Assembly (NCBI RefSeq): GCF_014163735.1
Contig: NZ_JACJDV010000026.1
Span: 1 to 49,830, forward strand
Source: Shewanella sp. SR44-3
Lineage (GTDB): Bacteria > Pseudomonadota > Gammaproteobacteria > Enterobacterales > Shewanellaceae
DNA length: 49,830 nucleotides
Reading direction: 5' to 3'
The notes under the pieces are model-generated. The model made no database searches. It was not told the origin of the DNA and saw only the letters and a program-made list of their open reading frames with translations. Below, in pieces: positions 1-8,521 of the stretch (position 1 is the first letter of the stretch; every line of letters begins with the position of its first letter). The translations under genes were made by a program, and so were the position numbers.

Positions 1-413
1 CATGCATCACTTATATAAACATTCATCATCTTGTCGCTCTTTATTTCTTGCTCAGTTTTTATTCTATAAACCCGTTTTAAATAAGCTTCTTCATCTACCT
101 GCATCTGATTTTGAGCCTTAAAAGATTTAAAACTAACAACAATAGTTGAAAGAGAATCTCTACTTTTTAAGACAATCCACTGGTTTTTCTTATTTTCGCT
201 TTGTGTCCCGTGATATTCATATATCCAGTTAGCATTCATTAAGGCTAGCCAGTTATTCGGTGGACTAAAGCGGCCATACTCATTTTCAAATACGTCTGTG
301 CTATCAACCTCTACAGAGGTAGAGCCACAGCCTACCAAGGCCAACACACACACTAGCAATATCAGCGCCTGTCTGGGCAACAAGGCAATAAACTTAAGGA
401 TTTGTTGGGCCAC
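1..413 (-). CDS. Lipoprotein, candidate immunity protein (partial, runs off left edge)
   Basis: The reading frame is open from a GTG at 411-413 to the window edge, so the C-terminus is missing. The start is chosen because AAGGAG lies 6 bases upstream of GTG; the ATG two bases earlier is out of frame and stops quickly. The N-terminus has a hydrophobic stretch followed by a lipobox (LALVGC, then GS), which predicts a lipid-anchored envelope protein with Cys near residue 29. The rest is hydrophilic and not recognised. It overlaps the end of the CdiA-like gene by 20 bases in another frame, the arrangement expected of a toxin C-terminus followed by its immunity gene. Lipoprotein immunity proteins are known for lipase effectors that act in the periplasm. 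The immunity role is inference from position and lipobox only. Confidence 0.7.
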   Translation of the reverse strand, partial: MAQQILKFIALLPRQALILLVCVLALVGCGSTSVEVDSTDVFENEYGRFSPPNNWLALMNANWIYEYHGTQSENKKNQWIVLKSRDSLSTIVVSFKSFKAQNQMQVDEEAYLKRVYRIKTEQEIKSDKMMNVYISDA

Positions 414-3027
414 ATTGTGCTCCTTTAAGGTCTGAACATTTATAATCACTGTGCGCTGCTCCGCTAAACCCTTTAAATCGATTGAGGTAGCCATCAATGG
501 TATCATTTTGACCTGTGTTGCCACCCCAAATTTGTGCCACAGGATCACCTGGTTGACTATAATTCCCTCTAAATATAAATAGTTTATCATCTTTAAAGAT
601 TTTATTGCTTTCCACGCTTGCTGGTGAGCCAAAACCTGCAATCATCGGGCGTTTATCAATTTTCTTATCGCCATTTTTTATCATGAAGTAATCTTGATGT
701 TTAAATCCGCCCGTTTCATAACCGCCTTTATTCGCAATGTACTTATAGCCTTGTAAGGTCAATAGGTTGCCTTGTGAGTGGTTAGCAAAGTTAGACCCTT
801 CACTTCCTCTTGCGGTAGTGACAGTTCGTAAAAATTCGCCAGTATCTTTAGCCATACCTGTGGTGCCTCCGAAGTAGTCAATCATTGACTCCAATCCATC
901 ATTGATGCCGCCGCGGGTTGGATTATAATTCAATGATAGTAATACACTACCATAGCCAACTTTATCCTTATTATGGGTTTGCCCTAGTGCACTGAGTAAG
1001 CCATCTGCTTCTTGGTTCAACATACCATTGGTTGAATTTTGCAGTGTTGCAGATCCCTTGTTGATAACCACAGGCTCTATGGTTACATATAAGTTGTGAC
1101 CTTTTAGTTTATCTTGTGTTTCAACCGAAACAGATTTGAAATAATCACTTTCTTCAATTGCTATAAATTCACTCTTCCTTTCTGGTGAAATATTGTCCGC
1201 CGTAGCCAGTTGAATCACCTTTTGCTTACTGTCACTTTGCCCTAAAAGCACTGGGATTTGAGCAATCAAGCCGCCATTACCCGCATCACTTGGCAATATC
1301 CCGCCAGTATAGGCTCCTAAGGTATCAATGACTGTGCCTAAACCTGCTAGGAATGCATTGTCGTTGAGTGCACTAGGCAATATCTCGTCAACCATTTGCA
1401 TCACTTCACCTGTCACATCAGCAGCCACTGCGACCTGCTCATGATCCACGGTAATATCAATATTGCCCTGCTGGCGGTCGACGCTATAAAACGTCTTGTC
1501 GATATTATCTGTGTCGCGGTTAAGTCCTGCTAAGACGTTACTGGCCGTGCCTTGGGCTGGGTTTATACCATCAACATTTGCACCACTAATGTTTATACCA
1601 TCAATACTCACGCCGCCCACCAGCACAGTGCCTTGTCCTAGGGTGGCTAAGGTCTTGCTCTTGTCATAGCTTGACTCATTACTGTAGCTATATTGGCTAG
1701 AGTTTACATCTAAGCTATTGCTGCTGGTTTCACCGTCACCTGTGACCTTGGTCGCGGGTAAAGTATTGGCTTTAGCATTGGCATCATTAGCCTGAGTCGT
1801 TTGTGTCGTGATGCCAATATTGGCACTTATTCCACCACTGACCTGGCTGTTAAAGCGGGTATTGGTGAGATCGGTAAAGCTCAATGAACCTGTGGCTAAG
1901 CTGAGCTTGCCATTGTCTTTACCATCGGCGCCTAAACTTGCTAGCAGCGCACCGACAATATTGGTATTGCCCGCAACATTCACGTTCACTTCAGCGCCTG
2001 TGAGGCTACTGAGCACAGTTTCTTTATTTTGATAACGCCCCGCGCTGGCATTTAAGCCCCCATTGACGCTGCCAACACCACCGCTGGTGTCGCCTATGTT
2101 AGTGGTCGCAACAGTTTTTCCAGCAAGACTTGATAAGGCACCGCCGACTGCACTTGAAACACTGTCCGGTGCTTCATTGCCAGCATTGAAACTAAACCCG
2201 CCACTGACGCCAAAGCCTTTATTGCTGCCGCTGGCCCTGTTTTGCTTAGACTCGAGTAATAAGTCACCGCCCACATCCAGATTAAGGCGATTGTCAGCGC
2301 TCAGATTAGCGCCTTCAATACGGGTATCCCCTTCGGTGATGATGTTGATATCCGCCGCTGTCAGGGTGGCGTTGTTATAGGTAGTGGTTTTATCCTTGGT
2401 TTGATTGCGATCATAACTTGCACTCACGGTTGGGCCACCTGCTGCGCCGCCAATGGTTTGTGCTATGGTGATATGACCGTTCTGGGTTTCACGGCTACTG
2501 CTACTGGTATCCCTTGAGGCCAACACGCTCAGTTCACCTGTGCTGATGTTGATGGCATTTTTGGCATTGAGATGACTGCCCTGAATTAAGGTCATCCCTA
2601 GCGCCGTACTCACCGCCCCTCGATCTCCACCCTGAGCTAACCCCGTCAGGATATTGATATTATTGCCACTGAGTGTTGAGGCCAGTGAGGTCGTTTGCTC
2701 CAACTCGTTCTTGGTATTACTGGCATCGATATCCAGCTGAATGCCGGCATTAAATCCATATACTGCTGCAGTTGTCACTCCTGCTAGCTCCTGCTGAACT
2801 AAATTGACGCCCTTCATGGTCGCATCGGCTGTCGCTAAGGCGATGCCCGCGATATACCAGTCCTCATCACTGTTGACATCTGCCAGCAACTCACGCATGT
2901 CTATGATATCGGCATAATTCACCCCAGGTGCGCCGCTGTTATAGTCCGCTTCCAATTGAGCAAGCTGGCTTTCAAGCTCACCGCGCTGTTTCTTATAGGT
3001 GCGGTAATCTTGCTCAGACTGCTTCAC
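394..3027 (-). CDS. CdiA/filamentous haemagglutinin-like C-terminal fragment with lipase-like terminal domain
   Basis: 877 residues from a GTG at 3027. It resembles the 3' part of a two-partner secretion TpsA/CdiA exoprotein. Residues about 130-260 hold haemagglutinin-repeat blocks of the form GSxLxAxxxxxIxTGELSVLASRD. Much of the remainder is Ser/Thr/Asn/Gly-rich with no Cys until the extreme end. There is no signal peptide, TPS domain or long beta-helix, so the 5' part of a normally far longer gene is absent. The in-frame codons upstream continue the coiled segment (SLKEATDKV) back to a TAA near 3051, which suggests truncation rather than a native start. The last ~200 residues contain NHSQGN (a serine nucleophile elbow with the final Gly changed to Asn), then GFGSPA, then GDPVAQI, then AAHSDYKC. 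This order matches Ser-Asp-His of alpha/beta-hydrolase lipases. The lipase reading is inference. Confidence 0.75.
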   Translation of the reverse strand: MKQSEQDYRTYKKQRGELESQLAQLEADYNSGAPGVNYADIIDMRELLADVNSDEDWYIAGIALATADATMKGVNLVQQELAGVTTAAVYGFNAGIQLDIDASNTKNELEQTTSLASTLSGNNINILTGLAQGGDRGAVSTALGMTLIQGSHLNAKNAINISTGELSVLASRDTSSSSRETQNGHITIAQTIGGAAGGPTVSASYDRNQTKDKTTTYNNATLTAADINIITEGDTRIEGANLSADNRLNLDVGGDLLLESKQNRASGSNKGFGVSGGFSFNAGNEAPDSVSSAVGGALSSLAGKTVATTNIGDTSGGVGSVNGGLNASAGRYQNKETVLSSLTGAEVNVNVAGNTNIVGALLASLGADGKDNGKLSLATGSLSFTDLTNTRFNSQVSGGISANIGITTQTTQANDANAKANTLPATKVTGDGETSSNSLDVNSSQYSYSNESSYDKSKTLATLGQGTVLVGGVSIDGINISGANVDGINPAQGTASNVLAGLNRDTDNIDKTFYSVDRQQGNIDITVDHEQVAVAADVTGEVMQMVDEILPSALNDNAFLAGLGTVIDTLGAYTGGILPSDAGNGGLIAQIPVLLGQSDSKQKVIQLATADNISPERKSEFIAIEESDYFKSVSVETQDKLKGHNLYVTIEPVVINKGSATLQNSTNGMLNQEADGLLSALGQTHNKDKVGYGSVLLSLNYNPTRGGINDGLESMIDYFGGTTGMAKDTGEFLRTVTTARGSEGSNFANHSQGNLLTLQGYKYIANKGGYETGGFKHQDYFMIKNGDKKIDKRPMIAGFGSPASVESNKIFKDDKLFIFRGNYSQPGDPVAQIWGGNTGQNDTIDGYLNRFKGFSGAAHSDYKCSDLKGAQCGPTNP

Positions 3028-3074
3028 TTTATCAGTGGCTTCTTTGAGTGATTAAAGAAAGGGATATATAAAAT

Positions 3075-3107
3075 AATGGCGGTAATAACAAGGTTATCAC
3101 CGCCATT
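3075..3107 (-). terminator. Strong hairpin downstream of sohB
   Basis: Two 15-base arms (3075-3089 and 3093-3107) pair with one mismatch around the 3-base loop AAG. On the minus strand the hairpin is followed by ATTTTATATAT, so it probably ends sohB transcription. It also isolates the CdiA-like fragment from the upstream gene. Confidence 0.75.
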
Positions 3108-3118
3108 GGGGATCATAT

Positions 3119-4135
3119 TTAGTATGAGTTTTTATTCATTTCCATAAGGCGATTAACGATTGAGCTGACAGAGAGTGACACTCCATGAGCCAACTTATCG
3201 CTGAGTTTTTTCTTGATTTGGTATTTTACCTTAATAACTCGGTGTTCTTTAGCTAAATTAAGCAACACATCATCACTGGTACTGATGGCATCAATCAAAC
3301 CTAATTCTATCGCTTGCTGACCATACCAATGCTCACCCGTGGCCACTTTAGCGATATCCATTTCAGGGCGGTATTGACCTACAAAAGATTTAAATAATAC
3401 ATGGGTGTCTTCAAGCTCTTGTTGGAACTTGTCCCTGCCTTCTTGGGTATTTTGACCAAATAGAGTCAAGGTTCGCTTAAAGTCGCCTGCGGTATGCTGC
3501 TCATAATCGATATCATGTTTTTGCAATAAACGATGAAAATTGGGTAATTGCGCCACTACGCCAATGGAGCCCACAATCGCGAAGGGGGCTGCATAGATTT
3601 TATTCGCCACGCAGGCCATCATGTAACCGCCGCTGGCGGCAACCTTGTCGATACATACACTAAATTTGATATTGGCTTGACGCAGGCGGTCAAGCTGACT
3701 TGAAGCAAGGCCATAACCATGCACCATGCCGCCACCACTTTCTACATTAACGATAACTTCATCATCCGCTTCAGCTATGGTTAAAATCGCGGTAATTTCT
3801 TCTCGAAGCGAGCTGACTTCATTGGCATCGATACTGCCTTTGAAATCGATAACAAATACTGTTGCTTGTTTGACGTCATCTAGCTTCTCTTTCGCTTTCT
3901 CATCAGCCTTTAGCTGTTTCTCGTAGGCTTTAAACTGCTTTTTAGTGAGTAATTCTTGTTTAAGATCGTGCTTGAGCGCGGTAAGTTCTTCAGAAATATG
4001 GGTCAAACTTAACTCACCCTTATCTGATTTTTGCCTTACTGCAGTCATCAGCACCATGGTAATTACTGCCAGTACAGACAATAAAATTGTCACAGCTTTG
4101 GCTAAAAACAAACCGTATTCGTATAAAAATTCCAA
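3119..4135 (-). CDS. sohB: Probable inner-membrane peptidase SohB (S49 family)
   Basis: SohB is a membrane-anchored serine protease of the S49 signal-peptide-peptidase family. An N-terminal membrane helix (about residues 5-30) is followed by a coiled, Lys-rich linker, then the S49 domain. VNVESGGGMVHGYGLA and DKVAASGGYMMACVANKIYA carry the conserved glycine-rich loop and the catalytic Ser (ASGGYM). The catalytic Lys is expected in the C-terminal half. The start is placed at TTG 4135: GGAG lies 6 bases upstream and the protein then begins MEFLYEYGLFLAK, close to E. coli SohB (MELLSEYGLF). A GTG at 4156 would add seven residues but has no ribosome site. Length 338 residues fits the family. It is single, with terminators on both sides. 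Confidence 0.9.
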   Translation of the reverse strand: MEFLYEYGLFLAKAVTILLSVLAVITMVLMTAVRQKSDKGELSLTHISEELTALKHDLKQELLTKKQFKAYEKQLKADEKAKEKLDDVKQATVFVIDFKGSIDANEVSSLREEITAILTIAEADDEVIVNVESGGGMVHGYGLASSQLDRLRQANIKFSVCIDKVAASGGYMMACVANKIYAAPFAIVGSIGVVAQLPNFHRLLQKHDIDYEQHTAGDFKRTLTLFGQNTQEGRDKFQQELEDTHVLFKSFVGQYRPEMDIAKVATGEHWYGQQAIELGLIDAISTSDDVLLNLAKEHRVIKVKYQIKKKLSDKLAHGVSLSVSSIVNRLMEMNKNSY

Positions 4136-4200
4136 AATTAACTCCAAAAAAAGCACAGGGCGAAATTGCCCGCTATTCTAGCAGGCATTGAATAAATTAA

Positions 4201-4224
4201 AAAACCCAGCTTGCGCTGGGTTTT
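4201..4224 (-). terminator. Terminator after VolA-like lipase gene
   Basis: Perfect 10-bp stem, AAAACCCAGC / GCTGGGTTTT, with loop TTGC. It has a T-run on either strand, so it can act in both directions. Here it follows the lipase stop codon on the minus strand. Confidence 0.85.
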
Positions 4225-4249
4225 TGTATCACTATGTAACTGGAATTAA

Positions 4250-6751
4250 TTAACTACCACAAGAGGCTATTACACTAGGATTTGTAACTGCAATGGTTGG
4301 GGTCCCCATACCAGCAGACTGAGCAAAACCTGCCACTTGCATTTGCATTTCCACAGTTGCCGCAGCGGCCATACCATCGGTTGCTGAGGTTTCACTTGGA
4401 TCCACAATCGAGCTGTGATGCCCTTTAGCGAAACGCACCGCACCTGATCCCTGAGTCGTTTCTGCAACACAGCCTAGACCTAAAGAGCGGATAAAAGGCT
4501 CAGTACCAGACAACGGGAAACCTGCTACTGAATTAGGTAAGGTTTGATCAGGCTTATTGTCCGCGCCATCTCCCACCACTTCAATCAAATGAACAGGCAA
4601 GCCTAATGATGCTAATTTAGCGCCGTGGTTGACAGGGTCAACTGAATCCACCGCAGTTTGAATCGCAAGCGCAAAGCTTGGAATAAAGCCCGCGTAAACT
4701 GCTTGCACCAGGGCTACGTACTCAGGTGTACCCTCGACATAACCTGCGGTGTTTTTCTCTGCCACTAATGCAATAAAGGTCGGGTCCTTAGTCACGTTAG
4801 TAAATAATGTTTGTGCAAAACTTGCTGAGCCTGCAAAAGAGCCCGCTAAACCGCCAGCTGGCGCCACTAATGATGCGGCATTTATTGCAAAAGGATTACC
4901 TAAATCAGCGCCTGTTGTAGGATCTTTAAGCCCCGTGCTGGCATAAGTTGATAAGGTTGACCCGACTATGCCGCCAAGACTTAAGCCTTGAACACTAATC
5001 TTTGACACATCAAAAACTTGTGGCTGTTTAGCATCGCTAAGTTGTTGCGCCATGCCCGTTAATAACAGACGTAAACTTAAGTGATCAAGCGTCGCTTGAC
5101 GGAAGTTATCACGCACCATCAATGAGCTAGCAATATTGATAAAATCTAAGATAGTGCCTTTGTTAAACGCATCAGGCTTACCGACAACACTGCCGTAATC
5201 CTTTAGCGTTGCAGTCACTTCATAGATACCATCGTTATTTGCATCGAATGAGCGCTCACCGTGCAATGGCATATCCATGGCGATAGTCGCAATGCCCGCT
5301 GCCGCGTAAGTACCGGCATAAGACAATGCCATTTCCTTACCACCACCTAAGCCGTGCATAGCGATAGTCGTAGGCCAACCGGCAGCCGGCGGTACAAAGG
5401 TACCGCCCTTGCCCATAATATAAGCGGCAAGTTTAGGGCCATTTGGCAAGGTGATCTGCACCTTGATATTCTCATAGCCCTTAATCGCAGGAATGGGGTT
5501 GAATTTGGTTAAGTGCTTGGTTTTGTCCGCTGCGGTGCCATCATTTAAGGTAAAGGTTTTGCCGGCAAGGAGTGCTGGGTTAGTTTGCGCCTCAACTGGG
5601 TCGACCCCTTGTGCTATAGCTTGAGTCGCAAAATGGGCCGTACTCATGGTGCCATTTTGCACAGCAAGCAGCACTGACAAGGGACTATCAAACTGCGCTG
5701 CCCAGCGGCTGTTGTTTAAGCGCTTTTTCTGTTCTGGTTCAGCATTATCATCAAGTACACAAGCGGCCGATGAACAATTACCATAAATAGGTAATCGGAT
5801 TGTGGCTGTGTATAAATCCGCTAAATCCGCAGTCTCATAACTTGGGTGAGCAGACGGTAATTGTAACGCTTGCGCAACCGTTATGCCCATTGGTGTAGGA
5901 GCCTGGACGAAAGAGGGTTTATAAGGCTCGCTCGATGCCATTAACAGCTTAGTTGTCTCATAAACATCAGCAACCGATTGCGTCGTAAACAGGCCTGAAT
6001 AGGTGATTTCACTGGTGTCGACACCATGCTCACTGGCCATGCCTTTCTCATAGCTGTTGACTAAGGTTTGCAGCCCACGTTGAGCAGGCGTAGCAAGATA
6101 ATTTGTTTCAATATCTAATTTCACTAAGGTATAGGTTTCAGATGGCTCGATAGCACGGCCCTTTGAATCTTGGATTAACTTAGTGGTGGCATAAATATAA
6201 GACTGCTTGGCTTTAAGCGGCTTAAGTGGAATGATGGCTATTTTACTGCCCGAGCCAACTGAAATGAAATCGACACCGTATACGAGCTCAGCCCCCACTT
6301 TACAAGCGGAAGATGCTGCTGCCGCTTTACACTCTGGATCGCCAGATAACGCACCGCCAACTGTGGCTTCAAATACGCGCACCGCCCCCGCTTGAGCGAC
6401 CGATGCAGTATCTAATGTTAATACTGTGCCATCGTGATCTTTGGCAAATTTAATATCAATTGAGATGGGAGATGTGGTTGACCACCCATCTAATGCGCCG
6501 ATAGCAATTTGTGGATTAACATAATTTCCCGCAGCCTCTACATTATTAGGCATGTTTATTGTGCCGTCATTAGTGCCACTAAAGAGTAAATCATTTGGCA
6601 CTGGCAATTTGCCATTAGCTGGGTCAAACACCATATGCGAAACTGGAATTAACGGCGTAGCCTTTTCAATTAATTCGTTTGTGCTATCTTCACCACAGCC
6701 TGTGAGTCCAAGAGCAGATGTGATTGCAACACCCAAAATGAGTCTTTTCAT
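4250..6751 (-). CDS. VolA/Pla-1/cef-family lipase lipoprotein
   Basis: 833 residues. The N-terminal signal ends in a lipobox (ALGLTGC, Cys19), so it is probably a surface or outer-membrane lipoprotein. The C-terminal half is an alpha/beta-hydrolase: HGLGGG near residue 470 fits the oxyanion region, and QGLSLGG near residue 590 is the nucleophile elbow (G-L-S-L-G). DMPLHGER lies between them. The family is known from Vibrio VolA, a surface lysophospholipase that releases fatty acids from lecithin, and from Aeromonas Pla-1. The N-terminal half (about residues 35-400) is the non-catalytic domain usual in this family. GGGGA lies a few bases before the ATG. Single gene with its own terminator at 4201. 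The exact substrate is not evident from sequence. Confidence 0.85.
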   Translation of the reverse strand: MKRLILGVAITSALGLTGCGEDSTNELIEKATPLIPVSHMVFDPANGKLPVPNDLLFSGTNDGTINMPNNVEAAGNYVNPQIAIGALDGWSTTSPISIDIKFAKDHDGTVLTLDTASVAQAGAVRVFEATVGGALSGDPECKAAAASSACKVGAELVYGVDFISVGSGSKIAIIPLKPLKAKQSYIYATTKLIQDSKGRAIEPSETYTLVKLDIETNYLATPAQRGLQTLVNSYEKGMASEHGVDTSEITYSGLFTTQSVADVYETTKLLMASSEPYKPSFVQAPTPMGITVAQALQLPSAHPSYETADLADLYTATIRLPIYGNCSSAACVLDDNAEPEQKKRLNNSRWAAQFDSPLSVLLAVQNGTMSTAHFATQAIAQGVDPVEAQTNPALLAGKTFTLNDGTAADKTKHLTKFNPIPAIKGYENIKVQITLPNGPKLAAYIMGKGGTFVPPAAGWPTTIAMHGLGGGKEMALSYAGTYAAAGIATIAMDMPLHGERSFDANNDGIYEVTATLKDYGSVVGKPDAFNKGTILDFINIASSLMVRDNFRQATLDHLSLRLLLTGMAQQLSDAKQPQVFDVSKISVQGLSLGGIVGSTLSTYASTGLKDPTTGADLGNPFAINAASLVAPAGGLAGSFAGSASFAQTLFTNVTKDPTFIALVAEKNTAGYVEGTPEYVALVQAVYAGFIPSFALAIQTAVDSVDPVNHGAKLASLGLPVHLIEVVGDGADNKPDQTLPNSVAGFPLSGTEPFIRSLGLGCVAETTQGSGAVRFAKGHHSSIVDPSETSATDGMAAAATVEMQMQVAGFAQSAGMGTPTIAVTNPSVIASCGS

Positions 6752-6827
6752 CTTTTTTCCCCAAATCTTGTTGTAATAGTTTTGTTTTCCCCAAAAAATT
6801 GGTCACAATAGTCCAAACATATGACCA

Positions 6828-6849
6828 TAAGGACTTATTTCTGTCCTTA
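6828..6849. promoter_or_regulatory. Inverted repeat in the lipase / yciK intergenic region
   Basis: TAAGGAC and GTCCTTA (7 bp, perfect) are separated by 8 bases. They lie about 80 bases upstream of the lipase ATG, between two divergently read genes. A second looser pair, GGTCA (6801-6805) and TGACC (6821-6825), lies beside it. This could be an operator; no regulator is assigned. Confidence 0.35.
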
Positions 6850-7011
6850 ACTCGTCTCAAGTTAACGTAAAATTATTGAGTTAGCTACAAATTTGTTACC
6901 TCAAAGTGGCTGGCTAGTTAACAAATATGAGTCAATTGTTTAAAACAATCGTTTACTTTAAGAGCGACTCTTGATTTGGTGGGCTTTGGCGCCCAGAGGA
7001 ACTATTCAATC

Positions 7012-7749
7012 ATGTTGGATTATCAAGCTGGAAAAGATTTACTTATTAACAAGACTATCTTAGTCACAGGCGCTGGTGACGGCATAGGAAAGGCAGCCGC
7101 TATAGAGTTTGCAAAATATGGCGCTACCGTCATTTTGCTGGGCAAGACGGTTAAAAAGCTTGAAAGCGTCTACGACATTATTGTCAATGCTGGCTACCCG
7201 ACACCTGCCATAGTGCCACTGGATCTTAAAGGTGCTACCGAGCAGCATTATATCGACATGGCAGAAACCATAGCCGAGCAATTTACTTATTTAGATGGCC
7301 TATTACACAATGCCAGTCAATTAGGCGCACTAGGGCCTTTTGAACATATTGATTTAGCCTCACTTGAAGACATCATGAAGGTCAATGTTACTGCTCAAGT
7401 GTTACTAACCAAAGCCATGTTGCCCATCATGCGCAAGGCGCCAACGGCTTCAATCATCTTCACCTCAAGCGGTGTGGGTCGCCAAGGTAAAGCCTACTGG
7501 GGGCCTTATGCGTTCTCAAAATTTGCCACCGAAGGCATGATGCAGGTTTTGGCCCATGAATGTGATGGCACCAGTATCAGAGTCAACAGCATAAACCCTG
7601 GTGCTACTCGCACCGAAATGCGTGCTAAAGCCTATCCAGGTGAAGATCCTATGAGCCTTAAAACTGCTGAAGAAATTATGCCAAGCTATCTTTTCTTGAT
7701 GGGTGAAGACTCAGTAAAAACCAATGGCGCTCAATTAAACGCTCAATAG
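7012..7749 (+). CDS. yciK: YciK-family short-chain dehydrogenase
   Basis: SDR oxidoreductase of about 245 residues. The NAD(P)-binding motif TGAGDGIG lies near residues 19-26. HNAS follows near residue 100, and the catalytic Ser is in FTSSGVG with YAFSK as the Y-x-x-x-K pair. The start at 7012 gives MLDYQAGKDLLINKTILVTGA, which aligns with E. coli YciK (MHYQPKQDLLNDRIILVTGA). The longer frame from 6976 would add 12 residues not seen in the family. AGAGGA lies about 12 bases upstream, slightly far. The physiological substrate of YciK is not established. Confidence 0.85.
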   Translation: MLDYQAGKDLLINKTILVTGAGDGIGKAAAIEFAKYGATVILLGKTVKKLESVYDIIVNAGYPTPAIVPLDLKGATEQHYIDMAETIAEQFTYLDGLLHNASQLGALGPFEHIDLASLEDIMKVNVTAQVLLTKAMLPIMRKAPTASIIFTSSGVGRQGKAYWGPYAFSKFATEGMMQVLAHECDGTSIRVNSINPGATRTEMRAKAYPGEDPMSLKTAEEIMPSYLFLMGEDSVKTNGAQLNAQ

Positions 7750-7843
7750 TCAGTGGGTCATCATTGGAGCGCACTTAGCTAAAAATAAACTGCTCAATAT
7801 AGGTTGAAAAGTTATCTTGAGTACAGTGAGTTGAATAAGGTGC

Positions 7844-7890
7844 ATTCATATAAAAATAGGGAGCCAATGGCTCCCTATTTTTATATGAAT
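7844..7890. terminator. Bidirectional terminator between yciK and comEA-like gene
   Basis: A perfect 22-bp inverted repeat (7844-7865 / 7869-7890) with loop AAT. The stem has a GC core (GGGAGCC/GGCTCCC) flanked by A- and T-runs, so it can terminate the two convergent genes. Confidence 0.9.
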
Positions 7891-7922
7891 GTTTTGACGT
7901 TTAACCACTCGGCTTAACCCAT

Positions 7923-8330
7923 TTAAAAACTAACATTATCAGCATTGTGTTCAATAAACTTCTCACCAATGCCTGACACTTGTGTCAGCTCCTCTAAGCT
8001 ACCAATTTTGCCGTTATTTTCACGGTACTCAATAATAGCCTTCGCTTTAGCAATGCCAATCCCTTTAAGTTGTTGCAACTCTTCAAGCCCCGCACTATTG
8101 ACATTAACGCGATATGTGTCCGTGGCATCAGGCGTAGCTGCGTTGGCAGTATTGCTTGCTTGAGAGTTAAGCACCTTCTCACTGCTCGAATTGCCCTTAG
8201 CGGCGTTCACTTTAGATGATTCAGGCTCTGTGGCATGAAGCGGATTAAGCAGTAATAAAGCCAGTATAAACGTGCCTATAAGACTTGTGAATAGACGCAC
8301 TTGGGTGGTAACTCTTGATAAAAAACTCAT
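7923..8330 (-). CDS. ComEA-like helix-hairpin-helix protein
   Basis: 135 residues. A signal peptide (hydrophobic residues about 13-31, then LHATEP) is followed by a low-complexity Ser/Asn/Ala linker. The C-terminal ComEA domain reads VNVNSAGLEELQQLKGIG, then IIEYRENNGKIGSLEEL, then VSGIGEKFIE, which are two helix-hairpin-helix DNA-binding motifs. ComEA proteins hold incoming DNA in the periplasm during natural transformation. Short secreted versions like this one are common in gammaproteobacteria, and a competence role is not shown by context here. No competence genes are adjacent. Confidence 0.85.
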   Translation of the reverse strand: MSFLSRVTTQVRLFTSLIGTFILALLLLNPLHATEPESSKVNAAKGNSSSEKVLNSQASNTANAATPDATDTYRVNVNSAGLEELQQLKGIGIAKAKAIIEYRENNGKIGSLEELTQVSGIGEKFIEHNADNVSF

Positions 8331-8521
8331 AATGGTTCTCCTTGTTTCCAGTGAATATCCAGCCTGCCTCCTGTTCCTTGGCTGAATAGCTTCTAACCTG
8401 CGTATGTGTAACTACACATTTGTTAGACACTAACTTTAGTAAAAAACCATCAGAGTACCAAATTCGCTTAAGCGCTAGAGGCTAGGTTAATGCCAGTGCA
8501 GTAACCATTTCATGCCTATAT

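Noticed and set aside
1808..2380. Plus-strand frames opposite the CdiA-like gene
   Set aside because: Low-complexity Pro/Leu/Ser frames that mirror the Gly/Ser/Asn-rich coding strand; no ribosome sites or domains.
8245..8430. Short minus-strand frame upstream of the comEA-like gene
   Set aside because: Overlaps the true start in another frame and has no recognisable features.
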